64,000 bases of DNA from Bifidobacterium breve. GTDB lineage: Bacteria; Actinomycetota; Actinomycetes; Nanopelagicales; Nanopelagicaceae. The stretch's first letter is position 1, and each line of letters opens with the position of its first letter. The stretch spans positions 248,001 through 312,000 of the forward strand of contig CAMCYS010000001.1 of the NCBI GenBank assembly GCA_945885625.1. Direction: 5' to 3'. The translations under genes and the position numbers were made by a program. Under the pieces are notes generated by a model. That model saw nothing but the letters and a program-made list of their open reading frames with translations. It had not been told where the DNA came from and did no database searches. Below, in pieces: positions 1 to 10,720 of the stretch.

Positions 1-45
1 CTTTTTAGCCGCGCGCTTACGCGGGTTTTTTGGCGCAATTGCCAT
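1..45 (-). CDS. N-terminus of a truncated CDS (MAIAPKNPRKRAAKK...), product unknown
   Basis: ATG at 45 on minus strand, open to the window edge; Lys/Arg-rich start. Confidence 0.5.
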   Translation of the reverse strand, partial: MAIAPKNPRKRAAKK

Positions 46-251
46 GTGTTCAAATCCTAAATGCACTCATTGAGTGCGGGCCTGGCTTAAAAATCAATCT
101 CAGTACGCGGTTGCGTAGTCGTAGAAAACCTTTAAGCAAATCTCTGGTAGTTCGCACTTGACACTCTTTTTCGCGATACCTGATCGCGGGTGCGCGCTGA
201 ACTGTTGCCTAAGTATGGCAGATGGGGGCCGAAATCCAAATTAAGCGTGAA

Positions 252-1406
252 TTAGCCGCGCTGGCGAGCGTGAACGTTCTGCAGCAACCCAAATCCGATC
301 AAGGTCGCGAACATACTCGAACCGCCATATGACATAAATGGCAGCGGCACACCGGTCATCGGCATAAGCCCCAGAGTCATGCCAATATTTTCAAATGTCT
401 GGAAGGCAAACCAGGCTGTTACCCCGGTGCAGACGAGTCGCCCGTAAGGGTCGATTGCTCGTCGTGCGATTCCGAATGCGCGCATTAATAAAGTTAAGTA
501 GAGCAAAATAATAACGCTGCTGCCAAGGAAGCCTAGCTGTTCACCAGCTACCGTGAAAATAAAGTCGGTCTGTTGTTCGGGCACAAATCGACCATTTGTT
601 TGTGGGCCATTAAATAAACCGGTACCTATTAATCCGCCTGAACCAACGGTAATTCGAGCTTGTCGCAATTGGTATCCACTACCTTGAGTATCAGCATTTG
701 GATTTACAAAGGACTGCAGACGCTTAACTTGATACTCATTAATTACGCCAGACTGCACCGCACCGAAAACTCCGATGATGGCAACTAGTATCAAGGCAAC
801 CACCCAGCGGCCAGAAGCGCCAGAGGCCGCAATTATTGTGACAACTGAGCAGCTAATAATAAAAACAGTTCCCATATCCGGCTGCAGTAAAATTAATGAG
901 ACTGGAATAGCAGCAACAATCAGAGATTGAATTACATTTTTATTAGTAGGAATATCACTATCGTGACCGCGCTCGGAAAGAATCATGGACATACCGACGA
1001 TGATTGAAATTTTGGCTAATTCGGCGGGCTGAATTTGAAACCCACCAGGAAGTGCGATCCAGGCCTGTGCGCCATTTACTTCTGAACCCAGGCCCGGAAT
1101 CAAGACAAAGCCCAGGCCTAAAACACCTAGCACCCAAAATATTGGCGTATAGGCACGCAGCAATCGATAGTCAATTAGGGTCGTACCCCAAGCCAGTGCG
1201 CAACCAATTGCAATATTAATTACGTGGCGTTTTAAGTAATACTCTGGATCTAGCCCATTTGAGGCATACCAATCACGCGTTGCGGCATATACCAAGAGCG
1301 TTCCGATAAATAAAAGGGCAGCCACAGCGGCCGTAAGAATTGGGTCAAAACCAGCAAAAAATGAGCGATTCTTATAATAATTAAAACGTGGAGTAACCAG
1401 ACTCAT
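252..1406 (-). CDS. rodA: RodA/FtsW-family peptidoglycan glycosyltransferase
   Basis: Polytopic SEDS protein (QPAELAKI, GVPLPFMSYGGSS); next to pbp2/mreDCB. Confidence 0.93.
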   Translation of the reverse strand: MSLVTPRFNYYKNRSFFAGFDPILTAAVAALLFIGTLLVYAATRDWYASNGLDPEYYLKRHVINIAIGCALAWGTTLIDYRLLRAYTPIFWVLGVLGLGFVLIPGLGSEVNGAQAWIALPGGFQIQPAELAKISIIVGMSMILSERGHDSDIPTNKNVIQSLIVAAIPVSLILLQPDMGTVFIISCSVVTIIAASGASGRWVVALILVAIIGVFGAVQSGVINEYQVKRLQSFVNPNADTQGSGYQLRQARITVGSGGLIGTGLFNGPQTNGRFVPEQQTDFIFTVAGEQLGFLGSSVIILLYLTLLMRAFGIARRAIDPYGRLVCTGVTAWFAFQTFENIGMTLGLMPMTGVPLPFMSYGGSSMFATLIGFGLLQNVHARQRG

Positions 1407-3499
1407 TACTTGCCTCCATTCGTTTTAACTTTGGTAGCAGGTGAAATCTTAGGCAAAGTTGTTGGTAAACCATCTGGAAAGAGCACATTTTCTGGGACAA
1501 TTTTATTATTTACTACTCCGAAAATAGTTTCATAGATCTTACGAACACCCACTCCAGAGTTAGGTGAACCAAAACCACCTTGACTCAACATCATCACTAC
1601 TGCGTATTGTGGATTGTTACTTGGTGCATAGGAAGCAAACCAAGAGGTGTTGTCCTTCAGGGAGCCATCTGGATTTCGTCCGAATACTTCACCGGTGCCA
1701 GTCTTCCCACTAACCGGTACTGGGAATCCGGCAAAAGTACGAGCGCCAGTACCGGTAAGTATTACTTCACGAAGTGATTCTTTTAGGAACTTGATAGTCT
1801 TTCTATCTGCCGCAATGGTTCCAGTCTTAACCGGATCGATTGTCTTTATTACGGTACCATCAGTTTTTACAATTGCGCGTCCAACAGTTGGTTTCCATAG
1901 TGTTCCACCGTTAGCAATTGCGGCATACATCTGCGTCAATTTAAGTGGAGTAACTAAAGTGTCGCCTTGGCCGATGGAAAAGTTAACGGCATCGCCCGCA
2001 CGTACTTTGTCGCCATCAAGGCAATTCTCTTTGGCTAGTAATAATAAGAATTGAGTCTGTTGTGACTTGGCGGCTTTCTCGCGATAGTTACAGTAAAAAT
2101 CTTTATTGGCCTCATGCCAATTTTTCTTCCACTCTCTATCCGGTAACCGGCCAGCTGCTTCAGAAGGCAGATCTATGCCAGTTTTAGTATTGATTTGAAA
2201 ACCCGCGGCGGCCTTAAAGAAGTAATCTTTCGGGTTTTTGATCGGAGATAAGCCACCATCGCGTAGCCATTCATCAAATGAGATTTGGTACCAAACGGTG
2301 TCACAAGAGACTGCCATCAATTGCTTAATTGACGCAGTGCCTTGGGCTTTACTCTCGAAGTTATTAAATGTGCGAGTTCCTACTTTTACATTAGCTGGGC
2401 AAGCATAAGATTTTTTTAAGTCATAGCCAGCATTGGCTGCTGCGATTATAGAAACTACCTTAAACGTGGAAGCTGGCGCAAAACGACCTTGAGTTGGTCT
2501 AGACAGAGCTGGCACACCATTTTCTTCACTAAAGAGCGCTTCTGCTTGCTTAACTGTTAATCCTTTTTCCCACATATTTGGGTTATAAGTTGGATATGAA
2601 GCCATAGCGATAACGCGACCCGTTTTAACATCCATGACAACAGCTGCGCCAGAATCGGCGCGATATCCGCTGGCTCGAGAGCGAGCAACTGCATCAGCTA
2701 GTGCACTCTCTGCCGCCGCCTGCACTCGAACATCAAGGCTAGTTACTAAATGATCACCAGGAATGGAATTTGTATTCTGCCCTTCACTGGTAATTGCTTC
2801 TTTACGGTCAACAATGACTGTTCTAATTCCAGGAATGCCACGTAAATAGGAGTCGTATTGAATCTCTAAGCCGCTCTTGCCAATCGATTCACTTCGATAA
2901 TAGGTCTTACCATTTACGCCAGCCAAATCTGCATCAGTTAACGGCCCCAAATAACCTAAAATATGTGCAGCATTTACACCAACAGTGCCTGGGTAATTTC
3001 GGATGGCAATTGGCGTCGCACCAACTCCTGGAAATTCATCAGGTCGCTCGACAACTTGAAGCGCAACATTGGTGCTCGCCTCTTTAGTAATTGGAATCGG
3101 TTGATAACGAGTGCCTGTCCAGCAACCAGAACGACTACCAACTTCTAGTTCACCACATAATCTAGTTTTGCGATAAACATCTTCGTACTGCAACTTTAAA
3201 AGCTTTGCCAATTTTTTGAGAACTGCCTGACCTTTGTCCGGCTGCTTATCGAGAGCCAAACGATCAATAGTTACCGCCAAACCAGTGCGGTTAAGGGCTA
3301 ATGGCACACCAGATGAATCAACGATCAATCCACGAGTTGCCGGATATACCGTGTCACGACTCTGAATACTAAGTGCTGCATCGCGGTATTTTGGCCCAGC
3401 TGCAACCTGTAGATAGAAAAGACGACCGAATAACGCCATCAATAAAGAGACTATCAAAATTTGTATTACGAGCATGCTAAGGCGAGTGCGTTGATTCAT
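1406..3499 (-). CDS. mrdA: Penicillin-binding protein 2
   Basis: PBP dimer and transpeptidase domains, motifs STFK and SGKTGTGE; operon context. Confidence 0.93.
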   Translation of the reverse strand: MNQRTRLSMLVIQILIVSLLMALFGRLFYLQVAAGPKYRDAALSIQSRDTVYPATRGLIVDSSGVPLALNRTGLAVTIDRLALDKQPDKGQAVLKKLAKLLKLQYEDVYRKTRLCGELEVGSRSGCWTGTRYQPIPITKEASTNVALQVVERPDEFPGVGATPIAIRNYPGTVGVNAAHILGYLGPLTDADLAGVNGKTYYRSESIGKSGLEIQYDSYLRGIPGIRTVIVDRKEAITSEGQNTNSIPGDHLVTSLDVRVQAAAESALADAVARSRASGYRADSGAAVVMDVKTGRVIAMASYPTYNPNMWEKGLTVKQAEALFSEENGVPALSRPTQGRFAPASTFKVVSIIAAANAGYDLKKSYACPANVKVGTRTFNNFESKAQGTASIKQLMAVSCDTVWYQISFDEWLRDGGLSPIKNPKDYFFKAAAGFQINTKTGIDLPSEAAGRLPDREWKKNWHEANKDFYCNYREKAAKSQQTQFLLLLAKENCLDGDKVRAGDAVNFSIGQGDTLVTPLKLTQMYAAIANGGTLWKPTVGRAIVKTDGTVIKTIDPVKTGTIAADRKTIKFLKESLREVILTGTGARTFAGFPVPVSGKTGTGEVFGRNPDGSLKDNTSWFASYAPSNNPQYAVVMMLSQGGFGSPNSGVGVRKIYETIFGVVNNKIVPENVLFPDGLPTTLPKISPATKVKTNGGK

Positions 3500-4017
3500 A
3501 TCCGCATCCGACTATCAAAAGCTAGATCGTGTAACCAAGCCACCGATGGCAACATTAATGGCGTAACCACTAGCGTCCAGAAACCGCTGCCAACTATCGT
3601 GATTGCTGATTGTGCAAAACTAGTAGCACTATTGCCTAGCAAAAACCCGGTAATTAAATATGAAACTAAAACAATTACTTGAGCCAGGGTTACTATCAGA
3701 ATTACACTTAATGGATTGCCTCGCAAATTCTCATCACCATAAGAGAAGAAAGCAATTGCATAACTCATCAACACTAAAATCAATGTCCAGTGTCCTAGTG
3801 GCCCACTAGTACTTGGAGATAAATCAAGCAAGATGCCTGCGCCGAATCCAACAGCTGCAGCGACTTCAGGCGTACTCAGAGCGGCCCAAAGTAAGGTGAG
3901 AATCAAAAAGATTGAGAACCCACCAGCCGGAAAATTCAACTGACTAACTACAGCTTCTTGGATGATAAAGAAAAATGTAAAGATCGTTCCCGTTAATCCA
4001 AATCGTCTTAACAACAT
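3496..4017 (-). CDS. mreD: Rod shape-determining protein MreD
   Basis: Small membrane protein between mreC and pbp2. Confidence 0.85.
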   Translation of the reverse strand: MLLRRFGLTGTIFTFFFIIQEAVVSQLNFPAGGFSIFLILTLLWAALSTPEVAAAVGFGAGILLDLSPSTSGPLGHWTLILVLMSYAIAFFSYGDENLRGNPLSVILIVTLAQVIVLVSYLITGFLLGNSATSFAQSAITIVGSGFWTLVVTPLMLPSVAWLHDLAFDSRMRI

Positions 4018-4023
4018 TTTAAA

Positions 4024-4956
4024 TCAATTACCTGAAGGAGAGGCAGAAGGTGATGGTGTTACAAATACAGTTACCGTAGGAATCGGCGTCGGAACTGGCT
4101 TGATAGGTGTTAATGCATCACGCGGATCAGTTTTTGGCGCTCTAACAACAACTGAAACCACGCCAAGTGAACCGAAGTTCGCAAAGTATTTAACAGTTGC
4201 GCTTTGCGTTACTGCACCCGCTGCATTTGAAACTGAGGTAACTCGGCCAACTGGAACGCCAGGCACGAATGGTTGGGCATTAACGCTGCCGCGGGCGAGC
4301 AAAATATCGCCAACTTTGATTGTCGTTTGATTGTCCAATAGCTGCAAATTCGCGGTGATTGAGCCTAATCCAGCCAAAATTCCGATCTGTTGCGAACCGG
4401 CTATACGGACACCGACTTTAAAAGCTGGGTCGGTGGCAAGCATCACGATCGCGGAATTCGCCAATACTTCTTTGACAACACCGACTAAACCATCGCCAGA
4501 AATAACGGTCATATTCTTCTTGATTCCGTTACGACTTCCAGCATCTATTGTGATGGTGCGGGTAAAAGCCAAACTCGAACCTTGCGCAATAACTTTTGCG
4601 CTGACAATTTTGAATCCCGCAGTACCGGCTAGATCAAGAATTGATTTGAGTTGCTCAATCTCGCCATCTTGGTTCTTGCGTAAAATTAATTGCTCGCGCA
4701 ATTTTTGATTCTGTTTGCGCAAATCTTCAATTTGGTTTCGAGTTCGCCCAAGATTCGTGATGTCATTTACAAAATTCTTCACTGGTGTAAGTACTACGTT
4801 TCCGGCGCGCTGAAATGGTGACAGCACCGTTTGTGTCCCACTGCGTAGCCCATCAAGTACATTCACGCCACGCAGATCTAGGGTGATAAGAAATAGCGAA
4901 GAGACAATCAGAATTACTAAGAGCAGACGACCGCGGTTCTCGCCGCCGTTACGCAT
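4024..4956 (-). CDS. mreC: Rod shape-determining protein MreC
   Basis: TM + coiled coil + MreC core, downstream of mreB. Confidence 0.9.
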   Translation of the reverse strand: MRNGGENRGRLLLVILIVSSLFLITLDLRGVNVLDGLRSGTQTVLSPFQRAGNVVLTPVKNFVNDITNLGRTRNQIEDLRKQNQKLREQLILRKNQDGEIEQLKSILDLAGTAGFKIVSAKVIAQGSSLAFTRTITIDAGSRNGIKKNMTVISGDGLVGVVKEVLANSAIVMLATDPAFKVGVRIAGSQQIGILAGLGSITANLQLLDNQTTIKVGDILLARGSVNAQPFVPGVPVGRVTSVSNAAGAVTQSATVKYFANFGSLGVVSVVVRAPKTDPRDALTPIKPVPTPIPTVTVFVTPSPSASPSGN

Positions 4957-4966
4957 CTAAAGATTC

Positions 4967-5998
4967 CTATCGACGTGGCTCGGAGATCAAGACCTTTTCT
5001 AGGGCCTCAAACTCTTCGATGCACTTTCCAGAACCTTCAGCAACTGCATCAAGTGGACGCTCGGCAATATGAATTGGCATGCCAGTCTCTTTGCGCAAAC
5101 GCTCATCGAGCCCCTTCAGTAACGCGCCGCCACCAGTAAGCACAATGCCACGATCCATCAAGTCACTTGAAAGTTCAGGCGGACACTTATCAAGTGTGCT
5201 CTTAACTGCGTTAACGATTGCATTTACTGGCTCTTCAAGTGCTTTACGTATTTCAGCAGCTGAAACCACAATTGTCTTTGGTAGACCAGTTGCTAAATCG
5301 CGACCACGAATTTCAGCATCTGGCTCACCTGGAAGTGGGTAAGCAGAACCAATTGCCATTTTGATTTCTTCAGCTGTGCGCTCGCCTAGCAAGAGTGAAA
5401 ATTCCTTCTTAACCCAAGTAATAATGGCTTGATCTAGCTCGTCGCCACCTACGCGGATAGATAGGGCAACCACGATGCCACCGAGAGAAATAACGGCCAC
5501 CTCAGTAGTTCCGCCACCAATATCGACAACCATGTTTCCGGTTGGTTCGTGAATTGGCAGACCTGCACCGATTGCTGCAGCCATTGGTTCTTCAATGATG
5601 TAAACCTTGCGCGCACCGGCTGCGTAACCAGCATCTTTAACTGCGCGTTGTTCAACACCAGTAATGCCTGATGGCACGCAAACCACGATACGCGGCTTAG
5701 CTAAGAAACGACGACGGTGAACTTTTTGAATGAAGTAACGCAACATGCGTTCGGTTGTGTCAAAGTCAGCGATGACACCATCTTTTAGTGGACGGATTGC
5801 CACGATATTGCTAGGGGTACGACCAATCATCTTCTTGGCTTCAAGACCAACCGCTAAAATTCCACCAGTATCTTGGTTAACTGCAACCACACTTGGCTCA
5901 TTAAGCACAATACCGCGCCCACGCACATACACCAAGGTATTTGCAGTACCTAGGTCAACTGCCATATCGCGACCGATAAACGACATTCGATTAGCCAT
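4967..5998 (-). CDS. mreB: Rod shape-determining protein MreB
   Basis: Actin-like: [43 protein letters not shown]. Confidence 0.97.
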   Translation of the reverse strand: MANRMSFIGRDMAVDLGTANTLVYVRGRGIVLNEPSVVAVNQDTGGILAVGLEAKKMIGRTPSNIVAIRPLKDGVIADFDTTERMLRYFIQKVHRRRFLAKPRIVVCVPSGITGVEQRAVKDAGYAAGARKVYIIEEPMAAAIGAGLPIHEPTGNMVVDIGGGTTEVAVISLGGIVVALSIRVGGDELDQAIITWVKKEFSLLLGERTAEEIKMAIGSAYPLPGEPDAEIRGRDLATGLPKTIVVSAAEIRKALEEPVNAIVNAVKSTLDKCPPELSSDLMDRGIVLTGGGALLKGLDERLRKETGMPIHIAERPLDAVAEGSGKCIEEFEALEKVLISEPRR

Positions 5999-6000
5999 CT

Positions 6001-6429
6001 TTACTTCCCCCCGTTACCAAAGAAAATATTAATTTCGCGCGCAGCTGATTCAGGTGAATCAGATCCGTGCACAATATTTTGGACAACTTTTGTTCCGGCA
6101 TCGCGCGCTAAGTCACCGCGAATTGTTCCGGGTGCAGCAACTGTTGGATCAGTTACACCAGCAAGTGAACGGAAACCTTCGATGACGCGATTACCTTCGG
6201 CAACCATTGCAACGATTGGACCAGATAACATAAATTCAAGAAGTGGTTCAAAAAATGGTTTCCCTTGATGTTCGGCATAGTGCGCTTCAAGAAGTGCGCG
6301 ATCTGCTTGCAACATTTTTAGCGCAGTAATTTGATAGCCCTTAGCTTCGATGCGCGAAATTACCTCGCCAACTAAGGCGCGACGTACACCGTCGGGCTTG
6401 ACCAGGATCAGAGTTTTTTCGATGCTCAC
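6001..6429 (-). CDS. ndk: Nucleoside diphosphate kinase
   Basis: [12 protein letters not shown] and [16 protein letters not shown] motifs. Confidence 0.97.
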   Translation of the reverse strand: MSIEKTLILVKPDGVRRALVGEVISRIEAKGYQITALKMLQADRALLEAHYAEHQGKPFFEPLLEFMLSGPIVAMVAEGNRVIEGFRSLAGVTDPTVAAPGTIRGDLARDAGTKVVQNIVHGSDSPESAAREINIFFGNGGK

Positions 6430-6441
6430 GGGGTGAGTCTA

Positions 6442-6777
6442 TTAGGCATCTGGAGCTCGCGAAGCCAGCAAAGCAGCCCGGGCCGCTTCGCCCTTACGGC
6501 CGACCAAAATCGCCGCAATCCATAACCCCGCAAAAATCAGGCCAATTATCAGGAAGGAATTGACCACTAAGCCAAATCCGAGCATGGCTGCCTGCAGAAC
6601 CCAGCCGAGTACCCAGCCAACTCTGCGCTTGAGTAATCCTGGGGCCAAAAGTAGGCAAATCGCAACTACAGCTCCGTAAATGATCGGAGCCCCACTTACT
6701 TCTTTCATGGCGATTAAAAGCGCAAACCCGATTGAAAAAGATTCCATAACCAAAACTGCCGAAGCCAATACGCGCAT
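6442..6777 (-). CDS. DUF4233-like small membrane protein
   Basis: ~111 aa with TM helices, between folC and ndk as commonly seen in Actinobacteria. Confidence 0.7.
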   Translation of the reverse strand: MRVLASAVLVMESFSIGFALLIAMKEVSGAPIIYGAVVAICLLLAPGLLKRRVGWVLGWVLQAAMLGFGLVVNSFLIIGLIFAGLWIAAILVGRKGEAARAALLASRAPDA

Positions 6778-8123
6778 TATTTTTTATACTTTCCGTTAAT
6801 GATGGCGCGTGATTCGCCAACAGTTATTACTGAACCAGTTATCAAGACACCAACTGACTCATCACTAAGTGGCCGCTTAGCATCTTTAATTGCTTGATCA
6901 ATTGCGGCGCTTAAAGATTCGATCGCAGTGACTCGATCCTTGCCGAATATCTCATTGGCTAATTTTTCTAAGGCAGAGAGCTTCATCGCACGTGGTGATG
7001 AATTAGTAGTAACAATAATTTCATTCATAATTGGTTCTAGTTCAAGCAAAATTCCACGAACATCTTTATCGCCAAATGAAGCCACCACACCAATTACTTC
7101 ATCGAAAGTAAACTCATTTGAAATTGTCTCTGCCAAAGCTTTTGCGCCATGCGGATTATGCGCTGCATCAAGCAGAATCGTGGGGTCGCGATGTACTACT
7201 TCGCAACGTCCAGGTGAAGTAACGGCGGCAAACCCAGCGCGAACTGCATCATGATCTAGCGCTGTATCGCCAAAGAATGCCTCAACTGCTACTAGCGCCG
7301 TTGCGGCATTAGCTGCCTGATGTTTCCCGTGGAGTGGCAAGAAAATGTCATCGAATGGCTCATTTAGACCGCTTACTGAGATTAATTGACCACCAACAGC
7401 GACTGCTCGGCTAGTTAATGAGTATTCGACGCCTTCGCGAGCCACCTCGATGCCAACTTCAGCAGCCCTGCGCAGGAGTTCAATTGCCGCTTCAGGCTCT
7501 TGCTGAGCAAGCACGCCAAACCCACCTGGTTTTAAGATTCCGCCCTTAGTTTTTGCAATCTCGGTGAGGGTATTTCCAAGATATTCCATGTGATCGAGCC
7601 CAATTGGCGTAATTACTGAAACGCCAGCTTGAACCACATTGGTGGCATCCCATTCGCCACCCATACCCACTTCGATTACACCAACATCAATTGGATGTTC
7701 GGCAAATGCCGTGAAGGCAAGCGCAGTAATTGCTTCAAAGAATGAAATCGGATTCTCAAACTTGCTATCCATCAATTCCAGATATGGTGAAATGTCGTTG
7801 TAGGAGAAAATTAGTTCGGCTGCATTAATTGGCTCACCGTTAATGCTGATTCGCTCTAAATAGCTCTCTAGATGGGGGCTAGTAAAGCGACCGGTACGTA
7901 GACCCATCTCGAATAACAATGAATCAATCATTCGCGAAGTACTGGTCTTGCCGTTTGTGCCACCAACATGAACTGTTGGATACGTTAATTGTGGCGAACC
8001 GAGAATATCGGTCAGCGCTGAAATTCTTTCTAACGTTGGCGCAATTCGAGTTTCTGGCCAGCGCGCAAGCAACGCTGCTTCGATCGCATCAATGCGAGCC
8101 TTCTCTTCAGGTGTCATGCTCAT
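6777..8123 (-). CDS. folC: Folylpolyglutamate / dihydrofolate synthase
   Basis: Mur-ligase fold, VGGTNGKTSTSRM, HNPHGAKAL. Confidence 0.94.
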   Translation of the reverse strand: MSMTPEEKARIDAIEAALLARWPETRIAPTLERISALTDILGSPQLTYPTVHVGGTNGKTSTSRMIDSLLFEMGLRTGRFTSPHLESYLERISINGEPINAAELIFSYNDISPYLELMDSKFENPISFFEAITALAFTAFAEHPIDVGVIEVGMGGEWDATNVVQAGVSVITPIGLDHMEYLGNTLTEIAKTKGGILKPGGFGVLAQQEPEAAIELLRRAAEVGIEVAREGVEYSLTSRAVAVGGQLISVSGLNEPFDDIFLPLHGKHQAANAATALVAVEAFFGDTALDHDAVRAGFAAVTSPGRCEVVHRDPTILLDAAHNPHGAKALAETISNEFTFDEVIGVVASFGDKDVRGILLELEPIMNEIIVTTNSSPRAMKLSALEKLANEIFGKDRVTAIESLSAAIDQAIKDAKRPLSDESVGVLITGSVITVGESRAIINGKYKK

Positions 8124-10705
8124 GCAGATGGCAGGGCAGCAAGAGCGGCGGTAATTCGTTCGATTTCAGATTGCGTCTTAACTAGACGTTCTTTAATTTC
8201 AGTTACAACTTCAAGTGGCGCTTTCGCCATGAATCCTTCGTTACCTAATTTAACTTGGGCAGTCTGTTGATCTTTCTGAACTGTCGCTAAATCTTTAGTT
8301 AGGCGAGCACGTTCGGCCACGACATCAACAGTTCCGGACAAATCTAGTTCGCACTTAACTGAACCAATTTCAAAGCTGGCTGTCGGGGTGAATTCTTTAG
8401 CTTCAAGTTTTAACACAAAGCCCATCGCACTGGCGTAATTTGCTAACTCGCCCTTAGTCGTTAGTCGACCCGGAATCTTGGCAGTTGCTTTAACACCTTG
8501 ATCATTACGGAAACGACGTATCTCAGTAATTACGGCCTGCATCTGGGTTACCAAGTTCTCAGCCGTTTGATCAAGGTAACTCAAATCAGCCTCTGGCCAC
8601 TTAGCGATTACTAGGGACTCTCCCCCAGTTAGTGAAACCCAAAGCTCTTCCGTAATAAATGGCATTAGCGGATGAAGCAGGCGCATGAGCTGATCGAGCA
8701 CGTGACCCAGCACGCGCTGACTATTGGCAGCGTTACCAGTTGCGAAAGATTCCTTAGCTAGTTCGAGATACCAATCGCAAAGATCGTCCCAAGCAAAGTG
8801 ATAGATCAGCTCACTTGCTTTAGCAAATTCGAATTTTTCAAAGAGCGAATCGGCATCACGAATAGTTTCGGTTAAACGGCTCAGAATCCACTTATCAATT
8901 GCATTTAGTGAGGAAGTCTCGGGCATTGATCCTTCAACTGTTGCACCATTCATCATGGCAAAACGAGTTGCGTTCCAGAGTTTGGTAGCAAAGTTACGTG
9001 ACCCGCCTACCCATTCTTCGGCAAGAGCCTGATCGGTACCAGGGTTTGCACCGCGCGCTAAAGTAAAGCGCAAAGCATCGGCGCCGTATTTATCCATAAA
9101 TTCGAGTGGGTCTACTACATTGCCACGACTCTTCGACATTTTCTTGCCAAATTGATCGCGCACTAAACCGTGCAGCATGATTGTTTTAAATGGTGGCATG
9201 CCATCCATGGCAAACGTGCTCATCATCATCATGCGCACAACCCAGAAGAACAAAATGTCATAGCCAGTTACCAACACTGAAGTTGGATAGAACTTTGCTA
9301 AATCATTACTTTTCTCAGGCCAACCAAAGGTTGAAAATGCCCACTGCCCTGAAGAGAACCAAGTATCCAAAACATCAGCATCCTGAACATAACCTTCAGG
9401 CGCGCTTTCGCCCGGACCGACAACAACCATTTCACCATTCGGGCCATACCAAACTGGAATTCGATGACCCCACCAAAGTTGGCGAGAGATGCACCAGTCG
9501 TGCATGTTGTCGACCCAATCAAAGTAGCGTGGGGCAAGCTCTTCGGGCTCAATCTTTACCGCACCACTGCGAACCGCATCTGCTGAAGCTTTGGCCAGAG
9601 GTGCCACCTTAACAAACCACTGCTTTGATAATCGTGGCTCAACAGTTGTATCGCAACGTGAGCAATGACCAACTGCGTGAATATATGGACGCTTCTCAGC
9701 AACAATGCGACCGAGTTCTTTTAGCTTGGCAACTACAGCAACTCGAGCATCGAAGCGATCCATACCATCAAACTCTGTGCCAGAGCCTTCCATGATGCCG
9801 TGCTCGTTCATGATTACTACAAACGGCACATTGTGGCGCATCGCCATTTCAAAGTCGTTTGGATCATGTGCTGCAGTAACTTTCACTGCGCCAGTTCCGA
9901 ATTCAGGGTCAACAAGTTCATCAGCAATGATCGGAATCATGCGATTTACTAGAGGCAACAAAACTTCTGTGCCAATCATGTGCTGGTAGCGAGGATCATC
10001 GGGGTGTACCGCAACTGCGCCATCGCCCATCATGGTTTCGGCGCGCGTTGTGGCAACAACAATGCTTTGCTCGCCATCGCCGTAACGCACTTGAACAAAC
10101 TCGCCAGCATCATCTTGGTGGTCAACTTCGATATCTGAAAGTGCGGTTAAACAACGAGTACACCAGTTAATGATTCGTTCCGCACGATAAATTAACTCAG
10201 CGTCGTACATTTTCTTAAAAATAGTTACCACGGCACTAGACATGCCTTCATCCATTGTGAAACGCTCACGCGACCAATCAACTGAATCACCTAAACGGCG
10301 CATCTGATCAAGAATCGCACCGCCCGATTCAGCTTTCCATTGCCAAACCTTTTTCACAAATTCTTCGCGGCCTAAATCATGGCGTGACATACCCTGAGCT
10401 GCTAATTGTTTTTCAACTACGTTTTGGGTAGCGATACCCGCATGATCCATGCCGGGTAGCCACAAAACTTCATAGCCCTTCATTCGCTTAATGCGTGCTA
10501 AACAATCTTGCAGGGTTTGATCTAACGCGTGGCCAATATGTAGAACACCGGTCACATTTGGAGGTGGCAGAACAATCGAGAAAGGTTCTTTAGTTGAGTT
10601 GGCATCAGCTGTGAAATAGCCGGCCGAGATCCATTTTTCGTAAAGTGGCGCCTCAATTTCGGCAGGCGAAAAGGTTGAAGCTAATTCTTTTCCGCGCTGG
10701 CTCAT
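8120..10705 (-). CDS. valS: Valyl-tRNA synthetase
   Basis: HIGH (HIGHALDQTLQD) and KMSKSRGNVVDP motifs, 861 aa. Confidence 0.97.
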   Translation of the reverse strand: MSQRGKELASTFSPAEIEAPLYEKWISAGYFTADANSTKEPFSIVLPPPNVTGVLHIGHALDQTLQDCLARIKRMKGYEVLWLPGMDHAGIATQNVVEKQLAAQGMSRHDLGREEFVKKVWQWKAESGGAILDQMRRLGDSVDWSRERFTMDEGMSSAVVTIFKKMYDAELIYRAERIINWCTRCLTALSDIEVDHQDDAGEFVQVRYGDGEQSIVVATTRAETMMGDGAVAVHPDDPRYQHMIGTEVLLPLVNRMIPIIADELVDPEFGTGAVKVTAAHDPNDFEMAMRHNVPFVVIMNEHGIMEGSGTEFDGMDRFDARVAVVAKLKELGRIVAEKRPYIHAVGHCSRCDTTVEPRLSKQWFVKVAPLAKASADAVRSGAVKIEPEELAPRYFDWVDNMHDWCISRQLWWGHRIPVWYGPNGEMVVVGPGESAPEGYVQDADVLDTWFSSGQWAFSTFGWPEKSNDLAKFYPTSVLVTGYDILFFWVVRMMMMSTFAMDGMPPFKTIMLHGLVRDQFGKKMSKSRGNVVDPLEFMDKYGADALRFTLARGANPGTDQALAEEWVGGSRNFATKLWNATRFAMMNGATVEGSMPETSSLNAIDKWILSRLTETIRDADSLFEKFEFAKASELIYHFAWDDLCDWYLELAKESFATGNAANSQRVLGHVLDQLMRLLHPLMPFITEELWVSLTGGESLVIAKWPEADLSYLDQTAENLVTQMQAVITEIRRFRNDQGVKATAKIPGRLTTKGELANYASAMGFVLKLEAKEFTPTASFEIGSVKCELDLSGTVDVVAERARLTKDLATVQKDQQTAQVKLGNEGFMAKAPLEVVTEIKERLVKTQSEIERITAALAALPSA

Positions 10706-10720
10706 GGGGATCAGTCTAGA

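Noticed and set aside
4331-4708. Plus-strand ORFs in the mre/pbp2 region
   Set aside because: Antisense to conserved mreC; no independent evidence
6494-6820. Overlapping minus-strand ORF of 108 aa at the folC/DUF4233 junction
   Set aside because: Out-of-frame shadow of the conserved small membrane protein
9190-9612. 140-aa plus-strand ORF inside valS
   Set aside because: Antisense to a conserved gene, no family features
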